Shown: positions 46,626 through 57,770, counted from the first letter of the stretch. The stretch: DNA of 64,000 nt from Achatina immaculata (GCA_009760885.1 CM019692.1:47127930-47191929); one strand, 5' to 3'. Notes: a model not told the origin generated them from the letters alone. Numbers and translations: made by a program.

Positions 46626-47551
46626 CTTTTTCTTATCTTTGTTATTATGCATTTACTAGGAGTGATGCGTAAATCTAGATCTGGTGTAGGAATAAAAAAA
46701 AATTTTGTTAAACTACTGTACCATGTTAAATATCGTCAGTAGCTCGTGCTAAGCCGGGCAGATAAAATAAATCTTACAGCTTAAAATCTAACAAACGCGG
46801 ACAGCTGTAGCCGTGTGACTAAAGTCAGGCGCTCGCTTCTTCTTTGGTGAACACGAAGTCGTAACGGGAGATGAAACCGGAGAGACTCTGCAGGTGAGCT
46901 ACCACATCACGTTTATTTCTAAACAATTTCCAAGCAGCTGCCGTATTCCCATAACTTCGTGAAAACGGGACAGAAATCGTGGGGCCGTGCATGCAGCGGC
47001 GAACACCCATTCTGTTTGGCAACTGGATTCTTTTTTTTTTTTTTTCTAAAATATAGTGTCGATAATAGGGTAATTGGAAGATGTCCAAACTTACCCCAGG
47101 TAGTGTTTTTGGTGGCTGGCATATGGGAAGAAGGGCTGATGCCAGATTTGTATGCAGTTGTATAACCTTGCCCTGAGCTGGGTGACTCACTTTCGGAAGA
47201 AGTGTGTTAGCAACCCTCTCATTTTGTTTTTTCTCCCAACTCTCTGTAATCCTTATTACGGAAAGTCTTCAAGCTTAATAATCAATGCAGTGCATCTTGA
47301 TTATTTCCCTTTGCTGTCACGGTAACCATTTACAATCACTTGTCTTTGGCCAGCCCGCCGGTGCAATAGACTGCCAGGCGGTGTATTTAACGTTTAATGT
47401 TCTTTCATCTAAGCTTCTGGACCCTAATATACCCTGGCATTTTCCCCGTGGCAGATCCGTTTTCATTTTCTAGATTGAAATCAGAAATGGAGAGGAGCGA
47501 CTTGAATGTCCCACGCAATTTCCTATGTGTTAGAAGTCTGCGAGAAAAGCT
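46626..47551. other. No gene supported
   Basis: A 121-codon reverse frame (46,825-47,190) has ordinary composition but no recognised family or splice sites. A T16 run interrupts the region. Confidence 0.35.
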
Positions 47552-47670
47552 CATGAATCTCCCCTTACCTATGATCGACCTCATGAATCTCCCCTTACCT
47601 ATGATCGACCTCATGAATCTCCCCTTACTTATGATCGACCTCATGAATCTCCCCTTACCTATGATCGCAG
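47552..47670 (+). repeat. 30-bp tandem repeat, four copies
   Basis: Unit CTCATGAATCTCCCCTTACC plus TATGATCGAC. Confidence 0.97.
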
Positions 47671-47837
47671 TATTAAACAGTGATAGATTTGAGACACTGG
47701 GGACAAGATCAGTGTAAAGAACTCAAGAGATTGCCTGGGAGGAAGAGAATATATGTGGGAGGCTAATAATGCTTGCGTCTATAGAGGTGTTTGTAACAAT
47801 GGAGGAGAGTAAGATTGTGTGGAGGACACTAAATTCT

Positions 47838-47951
47838 AAGTTCCTTGCCGCGTGGCGTAGGCGATCATTTCTCTCTACAATTCTTTTTTGCGTTGATATG
47901 AGACCCGCCGGTAACTTTTTTCCTAGCCCCACTGACAGCCTATCCAGTAAC

Positions 47952-47992
<41 letters not shown>

Positions 47993-48070
47993 TCTTCCTC
48001 TGTGTCTTCTTTCCTCAATTTCCTCACTTGCCACAGTGTGTTCCAATTTTCCTCTTCTCATGAAATGTCA
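47838..48070 (-). pseudogene. LINE 3' tail relic with CT/GT microsatellite
   Basis: TTCCTTGCCGCGTGGCGTAG and GGCGATCATTTCTCTCTACA match the 3' end of the split LINE at 15,855-15,900. CCAATTTTCCTCTTCTCATG matches its 16,030 region. A (CT)n(GT)n tract has expanded in the middle. Confidence 0.85.
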
Positions 48071-48119
48071 TATAAACACTCCAAAGGCGGATTCATATTT
48101 TGATGAGCACATATGACAC

Positions 48120-48615
48120 GAAAATGCGTAAACTAGGAAAAAAAGTAGGAGCAGCTTTATTACTTAACGATTACAAAGATGTGACGTTTCGACGTTAGCC
48201 TTCATCATACAAACACAAACAGGACGAAGAATCAGAGAGAGGAGACAAAGTATAGATTCACATGAATCTGTAGTTATAAGAAATAATTTTTAAAAATGAT
48301 AAAAATTCATGAAAAATTGCAATGTAAGGAAAACTTTTTTTTTTTTTTGGCCAGTTTTTCATTCATTTTTTTTTCATTTTTTCGTTTTTTTTAAAAAATA
48401 ATTTTTAAAAATTGTTTCTTTAACATAGGGTCATGTGAATCTATACTTTGTCTCCTCTCTCTGATTCTTCGTCCTGTTTCTGTTTGTATGATGAAGGCTA
48501 ACGCCGAAACGTCACATCTTTGTAATCGTTACGTAATAAAGCTGTTCCTACTTTTTTCCTAGTTTACGCATTTTGGTATCACAGCTTTAATGCAGTGGCT
48601 CTGTGTATAGTTGTA
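48120..48615. repeat. Large palindrome with hammerhead-like cores (Penelope-like end repeat?)
   Basis: The left arm (about 48,125-48,280) and right arm (about 48,425-48,570) are inverted copies. Examples are GTAGGAGCAGCTTTATTACT against GTAATAAAGCTGTTCCTAC, and CAGGACGAAGAATCAGAGAG against CTCTCTGATTCTTCGTCCTG. A poorly conserved AT-rich centre separates them. In each arm, facing the same way relative to the arm, is TATGATGAAGGCTAAC, then a GCC closing a GGC stem, then GAAACGTC and ACA. That is the layout of a hammerhead ribozyme with a minimal helix III, as reported from Penelope-like elements, except that the first core C is A. Confidence 0.8.
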
Positions 48616-48649
48616 TACTTATACACTAATTATTGTGTTACATATGCCG

Positions 48650-48790
48650 TGAGAGCTGGTGGCACGACGGCTAGTGACACTATAGCTGGACATGGCGTCT
48701 GGTGAGACTATAGCTGGACACGAAGGCTGGTGACAAGACGCCAGGTGACAAAATGCTGGACACAAAACGGCTGGTGAACCAAAGCCGGCC
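48650..48790 (+). repeat. Short degenerate GCTGGTGACA repeat
   Basis: Words GCTGGTGACA/GGCTAGTGACA, CTATAGCTGGACA and GACGGCTGGTG recur about every 38 bp. Confidence 0.7.
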
Positions 48791-48889
48791 AGAACTCCTT
48801 GTCTTACATCCCTGTTGTACTTCCTAGAAGCAAGCATATGATTGATTTATTGATTGATATTTTCGTGCCATATGAGTGTGAAGTGTTAA

Positions 48890-49345
48890 TCCCTTCACAT
48901 TTCTATACTACCGCGTTGTGAGGTAAGGAGGCCAGCCAGCACCTGTCCTCACTATCTGTTTTCCCAGGCAAACTTCCTGGTACCCATTTCCTGGTACGTG
49001 TATCCTGTAAAAAGTCCGTCCCAGCAGGGAATCGAACATCGACCTTTCTGATCAGTAGATGAGCGCGCATGTTAAACGTCATGATAATCTAGAGAAAACC
49101 GTCTGGGAAGGGTACATAATGGGAAAAAGAAAGAGAAAGACCAAGGCGAAGATGGCTGCAAGACATCGTTGATGATCTGCAAATGGATGCATCAGCAGCA
49201 GGCCATCTTGCTCACAACCGAGAGGCCTACAGGAGAGCTGTTAGGGAAGCAAAGTTCCGCAAGGGACATGCAAATGAATGAATGAATGAATGAATGAGAT
49301 GAGCGCGCTAACCACAACACCGCTGCGGCACTCAGAAACAAGCAG
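48890..49345 (-). mobile_element. tRNA-derived SINE split by a LINE tail
   Basis: On the reverse strand the head is GCAGCGGTGTTGTGGTTAGC at the right (49,309-49,340). Across the LINE insertion it continues with GGTCGATGTTCGATTCCCTG (B box, about 49,027-49,046). The body to the left has ACCAGGAAATGGGTACCAGG and ACAGATAGTGAGGACAGG. Removing the insert restores a tRNA-like head with A and B boxes about 40 bases apart. Confidence 0.85.
49069..49296 (+). mobile_element. 228-bp LINE tail with perfect 12-bp target duplication
   Basis: AGATGAGCGCGC is present at 49,057-49,068 and 49,297-49,308. The insert starts ATGTTAAACGTCATGATAAT and ends GGACATGCAAATGAATGAAT with (GAAT)n. It lies inside the SINE head. 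Confidence 0.95.
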
Positions 49346-49534
49346 TGTCACAATAAACTGGAGACTAAGATAGTGAACGACGTTGTTATCTATAGAAATG
49401 ACAGAATAAGCCTTTATCACTTGTATACCTTATGCACCGTTTACTGTACAGTCATCCACAGGATGCGTAGAGAAATATATACATTCAATGACCGTAAATA
49501 TATGGCAAGTGACTACAGATAAGATATTGTTCAT
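49346..49534. other. Intron or flank, no feature
   Basis: Short unique stretch between the SINE and the array before the spectrin-repeat exon. Confidence 0.4.
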
Positions 49535-49890
49535 ATATTTCCGGCACTGGTTATTGTTCACGTATTTCTGGAACTGATTATTGTTCATATATTCCGGGCA
49601 TTGATTATTGTTCATGTATTCCTGCCACTGATTATTATTCATGTATACCTGCCACTGATTATTGTTCATGTATTCCTGCCACTGATTATTATTCATGTAT
49701 ACCTGCCACTGATTATTGTTCATGTATTTATGCCACTGATTATTGTTCATGTATTTATGCCACTGATTATTGTTCATGTATTTATGCCACTGATTATTGT
49801 TCATGTATTTATGTCACTGATTATTGTTCATGTATTTATGCCACTGATTATTGTTCATGTATTTATGCCACTGATTATTGTTCATGTACT
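49535..49890 (+). repeat. 27-bp minisatellite abutting a splice acceptor
   Basis: About thirteen copies of CACTGATTATTGTTCATGTA plus TTTATGC. The last copy runs into TTCATGTACTCCAG, the acceptor of the exon at 49,895. Each unit contains CACTGAT, which fits a branch-point consensus. Confidence 0.95.
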
Positions 49891-49894
49891 CCAG

Positions 49895-50359
49895 GTTCTA
49901 GAAGAGGAAGTAAAACGACGAGGTAGGGACCTGACACTTCTGAAATCCCGAGCACAGGATCTCGACGAGCAGAATGGAGGGAGGCTCGGGTCCTCTTCTG
50001 AAGTTGCCGCCCTCGACCAACGCTTTCGAGCTCTCACTGCTCAGATATCGGCTCCACCACCTTCACCGCCAGCAGCTAAAACCAGAGACATCAGTTTGGC
50101 GCCAGTCTTTCCTTCCACCGCCACCACCACAGCGGTGACGGTCAGTTCTACCGGGGACAGCGTCATCAGCCGGACCACGTACAATGTCGTGTCCACAAGC
50201 GTGACCAGAACCACCACGCTGGGCCACTCACCTGCCCAGTACCTGCAAGCTCTGCGACGGCTGATGGCACAGATCTCGGATCTCAGATCAGTACTGGAAG
50301 TAGAGGAGATAGTTCTGGTGGACGAGCAGACAAAACAAGCACAAGATGCCAGAATTAAG
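49895..50359 (+). CDS. Exon of spectrin-repeat protein (dystrophin/utrophin-like hinge)
   Basis: The acceptor TGTACTCCAG precedes 49,895 and the donor AAG/GTACAG follows 50,359. The exon is 155 codons, phase 0 at both ends. Residues 1-50 (VLEEEVKRRGRDLTLLKSRA, ALDQRFRALTAQI) look like the last helices of a spectrin repeat. Residues 51-105 are a Pro/Ser/Thr-rich linker (APPPSPPAAKTR, STATTTAVTVSS). Residues 108-155 (SPAQYLQALRRLMAQISDLR onward) begin a new helix. Repeat, flexible hinge, repeat resembles dystrophin hinge 3, and dystrophin genes have long introns. Such proteins link actin to the membrane complex in muscle. Nesprin or spectraplakin cannot be excluded. High GC and codon use contrast with the surroundings, and no stop interrupts it. 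Confidence 0.85.
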
Positions 50360-50374
50360 GTACAGTATAACTCA

Positions 50375-50640
50375 TGATGTCCATACTACAAGAACTTAAT
50401 ATTGAAGAAGGCTGGCTAGTAAAGAAGATTAAACAGAGAAAGCTTAAATATTTTGGACACATTAAACGTCGTGAGAATTTCTAGAAGCCAGTTTTGGAAG
50501 GGTACATAACGGGTAAAAGAAAGAGAGGAAGACCAAGGCGAAGATGGGCTGCAGCAGGGCATCTTGCTTACAACCGAGAGGCCTACAAGAGAGCTGTTAA
50601 GGAGGCCAAGTTCCACAAGGGATATGCAAATGACTGATAT
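50375..50640 (+). mobile_element. LINE tail 15 bases after the exon donor
   Basis: Begins ATGTCCATACTACAAGAACT (SILQELNIEEGW region) and runs through GKRKRGRPRRRW to GGATATGCAAATGACTG. About 36 bases are deleted (LQDIVDDLQMDAS is missing). It lies in the intron immediately downstream of the exon at 49,895-50,359. Confidence 0.9.
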
Positions 50641-50641
50641 C

Positions 50642-51095
50642 ATTCATTCATTCCCATGCCTCCCTGCAGAACTTTGCCTCCTTAACAGCTCTCTTGAAGG
50701 CCTCTGGAATGTAAGCAAACATACTTTGCTGCAGATGCATCCATTCGCAAATCATCAAAATTGTTTTATTTGCCATCTTCGCCTTGATCTTCCTTTCTTC
50801 CTTTTTATCATTGTGCAGCCTTGACTGTCTTCACCAAAGGCCCAAAATATTTAAGTGTTCTCTGTGTAATCTTCTTTACTAACTCCTTCAATTCTAAATT
50901 CTTGCAATACGGATATCTTCTTTTTTTGTGTATGTCCATGATATGTGAAGGACTCTTCTATAGTATTTACATTCAGACACCTCTTTCTCAGCTTTTTTTA
51001 AGCATCCCTGTCTCACATGCATATGTTGCAATTGGATCTACTGTTCACATCAGAAGTAAAAATGTTTGGATGAAATATATTTTCGCTGATTGAAT
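50642..51095 (-). pseudogene. LINE tail, opposite strand, tail to tail
   Basis: Reverse complement of the same family: TGCAGAACTTTGCCTCCTTA, GATGCATCCATTCGCAAATC, GCCATCTTCGCCTTGATC, CCCAAAATATTTAAGTG, ending around AAATATATTTTCGCTGAT. With 50,375-50,640 it forms a large imperfect inverted repeat. Confidence 0.85.
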
Positions 51096-51369
51096 GTAAT
51101 ACCAAAATGATATCAATGAATATTTTGTTTACCCACATGTGTTCTTTCTGAGACTGAGTTTCATTTTCCCGTAACAGCATCATAGTGTTACAACTTTCAT
51201 ATTTTGGTGCTTACAGATATAAAATGACAATGACAACGATCACTAACTAATGCAGTCACTGTCCAGAAGGACTACCTTCTAAAAATATACAAAGAAATCC
51301 AAACAGCAACATGGAAGGTCAGATAGGAAAAAAGATCTGGTAGTGAGTCCCCCCCAGGTCAGATAGATC

Positions 51370-54325
51370 TAATTTTATCACTGGGGAAGAGTATGAGACA
51401 GAGGTCAGTACTAGTAATTGTGATGATTTACAAAATCCTGACGGTGTTACTAAGGAAAACCCCTGCATAAAACTCAAAAGAAAAATAAGAGTAGGAACAT
51501 GGAATGTGAGAAGCGTTTATGGGGGAAAGTATCAAATAATAAGTGACGAGATGAACAGAACGGGGATACACATTTTGGGAATCTGCGAACACCGATGGAA
51601 AGGATCAGGAAACTTCAAGAGCGAAAATGATGGTGTCTTTATATGCTCTGGTGGAGAATTAGGAGGAAAGAATGGAGTGGCTTTTTTTACTTGGATAAAT
51701 TAACATCAAAAGCATTACTATGTTACAATCCTGTAAATGATAGAATCCTTACTATTGACTTAAGGGCACTTCTAGAAATTGTCCAGATATATGCACCTAC
51801 ATCAGCAGAAGAAGAAGACTTTTATAACACACTGCAAATGACGATAGACCAGGTATGAAAAAATGATATTGTATTAATAATGGGCGATTTTAATGCAAAG
51901 ATTAGTACAGAAAGAAGAGAAGATGAAGGATATGTTTTGGGGAAATTTGGTACAGGACATAGAAATGAGGCAGGTGACAGTCTAATGGCGTTTTGCATGG
52001 AAAATGAGCTAATGATCGCTAAAACGCTTTTTAAACAATATCCAAGAAGACTATACACATGGATATCACCTGATGGGAAAACAAAGAATCAAATAGATTA
52101 CATTTTAGTGCAAAGAAGGTGGAGATTAAGTATAACATCAGCAAAAACTTTACCAGGTGCTGACTGTGACACAGACCATGAGTTATTAATAGCAGACATG
52201 AAGATAAAGATAAAAAAGACAGTTAGGGATCAAGAGCACTCCTCTTTGATCTTACAAAAATACCAAAACAAGTGAGGAACCGTTTCGAAATCCTGATGGC
52301 TGTACAGGAGGAGATGACACCAGATGAATAGGCTACGCAAGCTAGAGATATCTTAATAACAACAGCTAAAGACATGATTCCAGTAAAGAAAACACAAAAG
52401 ATTGGATAAATTACAGCAGGCACACTAGAATAATAAAACAACGTAGAGAAATGAAGACGAAGTGGAAAGTGACAAGCAACAACAACAAAGAGGAATATAA
52501 ATCTTTAACAAAAGAAGTAAGAAGAAACATAAGGAAAGATAAAAAAAGCAATACATTCAAGTTTGTTGTGAAATAATAGAAGGACATCAAAAGTGTGGAA
52601 GAGATAGTGAAATGTTTAAAGAAATGAAGACATTGACGAGAAATATCACGCCTAAGCTAAATGTAATTTGTGACGAGATGGGGAAGACCTAGACAGAAAC
52701 AGAGGACATTCTAAAAGGATGGAAGGAATATTACAGAGGAATGTATGGAACAGCTGAATGTGAAAACAGAAATCAACAGTGTGAATTATTATTGGAGGAG
52801 AAAGAACCCGAACCGACAGTACAAGAAGTTTTGTGAGCAATAAAAGAGTCTGAAAATGCTAAATCATCAGGATGTGATAACAGCTGAACTTATTAAAACA
52901 GGAGGAAAGGAATGTGCAAATGTGCAACAATCTATCATGCACTATGTAAAAAGATATGGCTTTCAGGTATTTGGCCAAAAGAATGGAAAAGAACTGTATT
53001 CATACCACTGCTAAAAAAAAGGTAACTTGAAATTATGCACGAACTACAGAACCGTTGCCTTGATTAGTTATGCCAGTAAAATTCTGTTAAAAATCATAAT
53101 GGGTAGACTTCATAAGAAAATAGAAGAAGTTAATATGGTCCAAGATGGTATTAGACAAGTAAAAGGAACAAGAGATCATATATATACAATATAAGATTAA
53201 TAATAGAGAAATGCAGAGTTTAATGTGAATCTATATTTATCTTTTATAAACTATTCGAAGGCATTTAATTGTGTACAACACCAGAAACTTTGGGAAATAA
53301 TGGAAAAAATGAGATTTCCAACACATTTGATACAAGTAATATCACTGTTATATCTAGACCAACAAAGCAGCAGTAAGAATAAATGGTGAAACAACAACCT
53401 GGTTTGACATAAAACAAGGGGTTCGTCAGGGGTGCATATTGTCGCCTTACTTATTTAACTTGTATACTGAAAATAATGAGGAATGTGAGAGAAGATGTAG
53501 ACAAAGAATATTACGATGCCATAACATTTGAAGGTTATGAAATACCAGAGATTAGATATGCTGATGACACAGTGTTACTGTCCACAACACAAAAAGGAAT
53601 GGAAAAACAAATTAGGTCAGTCCGTAAAAAAAGTGAAGAGCAAAACCTCTATCTTAATGCAAAGAAAACCAAATTGATGACAACTGACAAAACAAATAAG
53701 CAGCTGAAATATTTATCACTGTGTGAAAATTAGAAGATATAGAGAGTTTTGAATATCTTGGATCATTACTAACTAATAATAAAGGAAATTAAAAGGAGGA
53801 CATCTATCGCTCTTCAAAAAGTAAAACAATTAAAGAAGCTGTGGAGAGGAACAGACAGAACTACAATAATACGATTTTTAAGGGGATACATCTTTCCCAT
53901 TACAACATATGCCTGTGAGACCTGGACACTTAACAAAACAGCTAAGAAGCACATAAATGCCTTTGAATATAAATGCTACAGAAGAGTTCTTCATATATCA
54001 TGGACTCAAAAAAGAACAAATATATCCATACTACAAGAATATAAATGTTGAATAAGGCTGGCTGGTAAAGAGGAGTAAACAGAGAAAACTTAAATATTTT
54101 GGACACATTAAACGTCATGAGAATTTACATAAGATAGTCTTGGAAGGTTACATAATGGGAAAAAGAGAGGAAGACCAAGGCGAAGGTGGCTGCATGACAT
54201 CCTTGATAATCTGCAAATGGATGCATCAGCAGCAGGGCATCTTGCTCACAACCGAGAGCTGTTAGGGAGGCAAATTTCCTCAAGGGACATTCAGATGACT
54301 GACTTACTGACTGAGATATTAAAAT
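51370..54325 (+). pseudogene. Nearly full-length decayed LINE (APE endonuclease + RT)
   Basis: Endonuclease: VGTWNVRSVYGGKYQIISDE and GIHILGICEHRWKGSG, then after a frameshift IVQIYAPTSAEEEDFYNTLQ, IVLIMGDFNAKISTERREDE, QIDYILVQRRW and PGADCDTDHELLIADMKIKI (catalytic GDFNAK and DH regions intact). RT, with many frameshifts: NYRTVALISYASKILLKIIM, QDGIRQVKGTRDHIY, KQGVRQGCILSPYLFNLYTE and EIRYADDTVLLSTTQKGMEK (YADD intact near 53,560). Tail: RRVLHISWTQKRTNIS, KKRGRPRRRWLHDILDNLQM, GHLAHNRE. It ends in (GACT)n near 54,320. It lies inside the intron of the spectrin-repeat gene. It shares the RT half with the copy at 60,450-61,521. Confidence 0.92.
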
Positions 54326-54599
54326 TACAGTTTGAGTGGAGGGTTTGCCTTTATCTCTAGTTCCAGATAGACGTATCCTAGTCCCATCGGACATTATTAA
54401 CACTCTCATGGAGGCTAGCAAGACAGAAGATTTCTAACTTAGACCATGACGCGACATCTTTCCTCAGAATAAGAGTTGGCAGCAAAAATCTTATGGCAGG
54501 CAAGAATGTCACATTAGGAGAAAAATAACAGAGAAGAAACTAACAGGAGTTGTTTTTTTTAAAGTAAGGAACTGGGCGTGTTCAGGCCAGTCTGATATT

Positions 54600-54619
54600 T
54601 ACCCCCCCCACCTCTCTCT

Positions 54620-54650
<31 letters not shown>

Positions 54651-55130
54651 TCACTGCTGTCAGGCGTGCGATATCATGTCCTTCCACACCCCTGGTTCCT
54701 TTGTGTATCTCAGCAGACTTGCCACTGAGCATTTCCTGTGCCAGAATACCAAACCATCAAACATCTTCTCTCTCTGTCTACCTCTGTCTCTTCTACCTTC
54801 ATTCATCCCTGTTGCAGTTTAGGTGTTCTAGCCCGCCTCTCCTCCAAATACGCCCGGCCCCCCCCCTCCCTCAAATTTGGATCGTCTTTTCCAATCTTCG
54901 TTATAATTTTCGTTGTTTCTTGTGCCACTTTCAGAAGTTCCTCGTTCGGATTTCTCGCTGTCCCAAATACCTTCGGCATTCTTTTTAAGAACCACATTTC
55001 ACCTGATTCCAGCCTTCTTTGTATCTCTTTTACTGACAGCCCAAGCTTCACATCCATAGAACAGGATTGATTCATTGTAATACTGTAACACACTCTTCCT
55101 GACTGTCATAGACTGTGACTTATTGCAAAG
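54600..55130 (-). pseudogene. LINE 3' relic with (GA)n end
   Basis: The reverse strand has YYNESILFYGCEAWAVSKRD, MWFLKRMPKVFGTARNPNEE and LLKVAQETTKIITKIGK, down to a (CT)n tract at 54,612-54,648 on the + strand. It is truncated 5' near 55,130. Confidence 0.85.
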
Positions 55131-55137
55131 TATGGAA

Positions 55138-55138
<1 letters not shown>

Positions 55139-55171
<33 letters not shown>
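55139..55171. repeat. (AT)n microsatellite
   Basis: Abuts the 5' side of the reverse-strand LINE relic. Confidence 0.98.
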
Positions 55172-55174
<3 letters not shown>

Positions 55175-55914
55175 CACATGTATGAGAATTATATTCATTG
55201 TAGAAATAGTGCTGGGATTCTTCTAAACATACTCTGATTGTTAAACAGAACTGAAGTTGTGAGGAAAGTGTAAGCCTTAATGGGGGCACATAATCAGATT
55301 TAAAGCAGAATATTGAAAAAGTTGAAGTGGAATGAATGAGTATTAACATGAGCTGTGTGTGTGGAATGGTAAGATATTTCAACAGTGGGCAGGGAGAGTA
55401 AGCAGTGATTTTCTTGTTCAGGTCAAGCCTAGGTTTTGGGAGAAGACAGAATAGGTCCTTTGTTCAGTCTCTGCATATTTAGGGTTGTGATAAGTGGACG
55501 TCGATGCATGGAAGATCGTTTTGTTCAGAATGCAATGATAATGACCTTGTTAAGCCATGAGATTAATTGATTTCAATTAGTGACACATGAACTGATCTGT
55601 CACATGAACTGTGACAAATCTCCTTCCAGTTGCAGTTGTCTCTTTAAAAGTAGACGGTTCGTAGCGTTCACTCTAGCAGTATGACATTAGTAAACGCTGT
55701 AGTGACATTTGTCAACATTCAGTACCTTTGATGCACGTGGTTTCCTTGCTCGTTTTCTTTCGCAGAATATCCTCATAGGGTCACGTTTCTGTCTTTTCCT
55801 AATAGAATCTAGAATATCAAGGATTATTTTCAGAAAAGCGTTCACTTCAGAGCTGCAGAATCATCCTATTTCCCTTTCATTCACGTATTTTTTTATTTAG
55901 AAGCAGTATCTCCT
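55172..55914. other. Intronic sequence, no feature
   Basis: No exon-like open frame with splice sites was identified. Confidence 0.4.
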
Positions 55915-56725
55915 CCAGTATAGTAACAGTTCTTCTGATAATAGAACCTTGGTTTTCTTAGTAACAATAAAAAAAAACGTATATATAATTTGTTGTTAGT
56001 AACAGTATCTCTTCAGCTATGTATAATTTGTTGTTAGTAACAGTATCTCTTCAGGTATGTAAATTGTTCTTCTTAGTAGCAACATCTATTCAGCTTTGTA
56101 TAATTTGTTGTTAGTAACAGTACCTGGTAACAATATCTCTTTAGCTATGTAGAATTGTTTTGTTAGTAACAGTATCTCTTCAGCTGTGTAGAATTATTTT
56201 GTTAGTAACAATATCTCTTCAGCTATGTAAAATTTGTTGTTAGTAACAATATCTCTTCGGCTGTGTAAAATTTGTTGTTAGTAATAATATCTCTTCAGCT
56301 ATGTAAAATTTGTTGTTAGTAACAATATCCCTCCAGGTATGTGAATTTTTCTTCTTAGTAACAACATCTCTTAAGCTTTGTATAATTTGTTGTTAGTAAC
56401 AATATATCTTGCACTGTGTGGAATCTGTTGTTAGTAACAATATCTCTTCAGCTATGTAGAATTTTTTTGTTAGTAACATTATCTCTTCAGCTATGTAGAA
56501 TTTTGTTGTTAGTAACAATATCCCTTCATGTATGTACATTTTTCTTCTTAGTAACAACATCTCTTCAGCACTGTATAATTTGTTGTTAGTAACAATATAT
56601 CTTTAGCTATGCAGAATTTGTTGTTAGTAACAATATCTCTTTCGCTGTGTAGAATGTGTTGTTAGTAACAATATCTCTTCAGCTGTGTAGAATTTGTTTT
56701 TAGTAGCAATTGTCTCTGCGTTTAA
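55915..56725 (+). repeat. 38-bp minisatellite, about 20 copies
   Basis: Unit TTGTTGTTAGTAACAATATC plus TCTTCAGCTATGTAGAA. Every other third or fourth unit carries TTCTTCTTAGTAACAAC. Confidence 0.96.
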
Positions 56726-57449
56726 GCATTGCTATTCTCCAGTAATCATATCTCTTTACACAGACAGTACTCGCGTTTATTAGGCAGGGTTGTACTTCAG
56801 CCGGGGTTGGGTAACTAAAAACAAAGATAGGTAACGTGCACTCGTTTTAAGTACGGACTCCTTGACTCGGTATCTTGTACCGCAGCCAGCATGCTCGTGC
56901 ATTTGTTTCAGTGTTCGTACCAAGACATGGATTCCAGATTTGAAGAGGTTGTCATAGCTCACTCGAATTCCTTTGGCGTGGATTTTGTGGTCAGACTAGC
57001 TGATGGTATGGTTTCATGCAGTTATGGTTCTTATTTCCAAAATGACTATCCCAGTTGAACAGACTTCTATGGCTTCTTATCTCCATATGCAGGCTCAAGT
57101 TGGAAACTTTTTTCCATTACCATCATCACTTCTCCATCTTGTGCGATCCTTGGTGTTTCTAAACAATTCGGATTTTTATTTTATTTTTTTCCATGCAGCT
57201 TGATCGGCCCGTTGAGGTGTTTTTTTTTCCTCTCGAGCTCACTCTCCTTTCGTTCGGTTTGTCTGTCTGTTGATGACTGGGACGTTTATTGCGGTGTCCA
57301 GAAGTTAAGTAACGTTTCTGGCGAGCTTCAAAGCATCCATGGTCTCACCAGGCGCCAAAAACTCCCGAAAGAAGTACAGTCTTGGAATTCACAGGAACAT
57401 TTTTGTGATCAAGGATCAAGTGGTCCTTCTTATCATTCATCTCTTTCTC
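56726..57449. other. Intronic sequence, no gene supported
   Basis: Includes a possible LINE-tail remnant near 57,110-57,170 (TCTCCATCTTGTGCGATCCT), too short to classify. Confidence 0.4.
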
Positions 57450-57770
57450 CTCCTCCTCCTTCTCCTTCTTCTCGCCATTGGGGCTCATTGTTGCAGACAA
57501 GACGTGTCTCCATTCCTCTATGTTCTTGATCTTTTCTTGCCAATTGTAGATTCCAGGAGCGCGTATATCTTCTTCTAGGTTGTCTCACCATCCTCTGCCT
57601 CTTGGTCTGTCACCATTCATCACTTCTATACAGGCTGTCTTTGATTTTCTGCCCTCTTCCATTCTCTCTAAATGTCCGAGTCATCTCAGTATGTTTTTTT
57701 TTTCCAAAGTGGCTGTTAATAAACCATCAAGTCTTCTAATGTTAGTAGAAATCACAAAATAGAGTGCTGA
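57450..57770 (-). pseudogene. LINE 3' tail relic
   Basis: The reverse strand reads GDRPRGRG, then DNLEEDIRAPGIYNWQEKIK and NIEEWRHVLSATMSPNGEKK, the usual end of another LINE lineage (DLRALGVYNWKxxAxDRxxW). Interrupted by (CTC)n near 57,455. Confidence 0.7.

Noticed and set aside
46825..47190. 121-codon reverse-strand frame of ordinary composition
   Set aside because: No family, splice site or conservation evidence is visible; a Lys run from a T tract lies in its middle.
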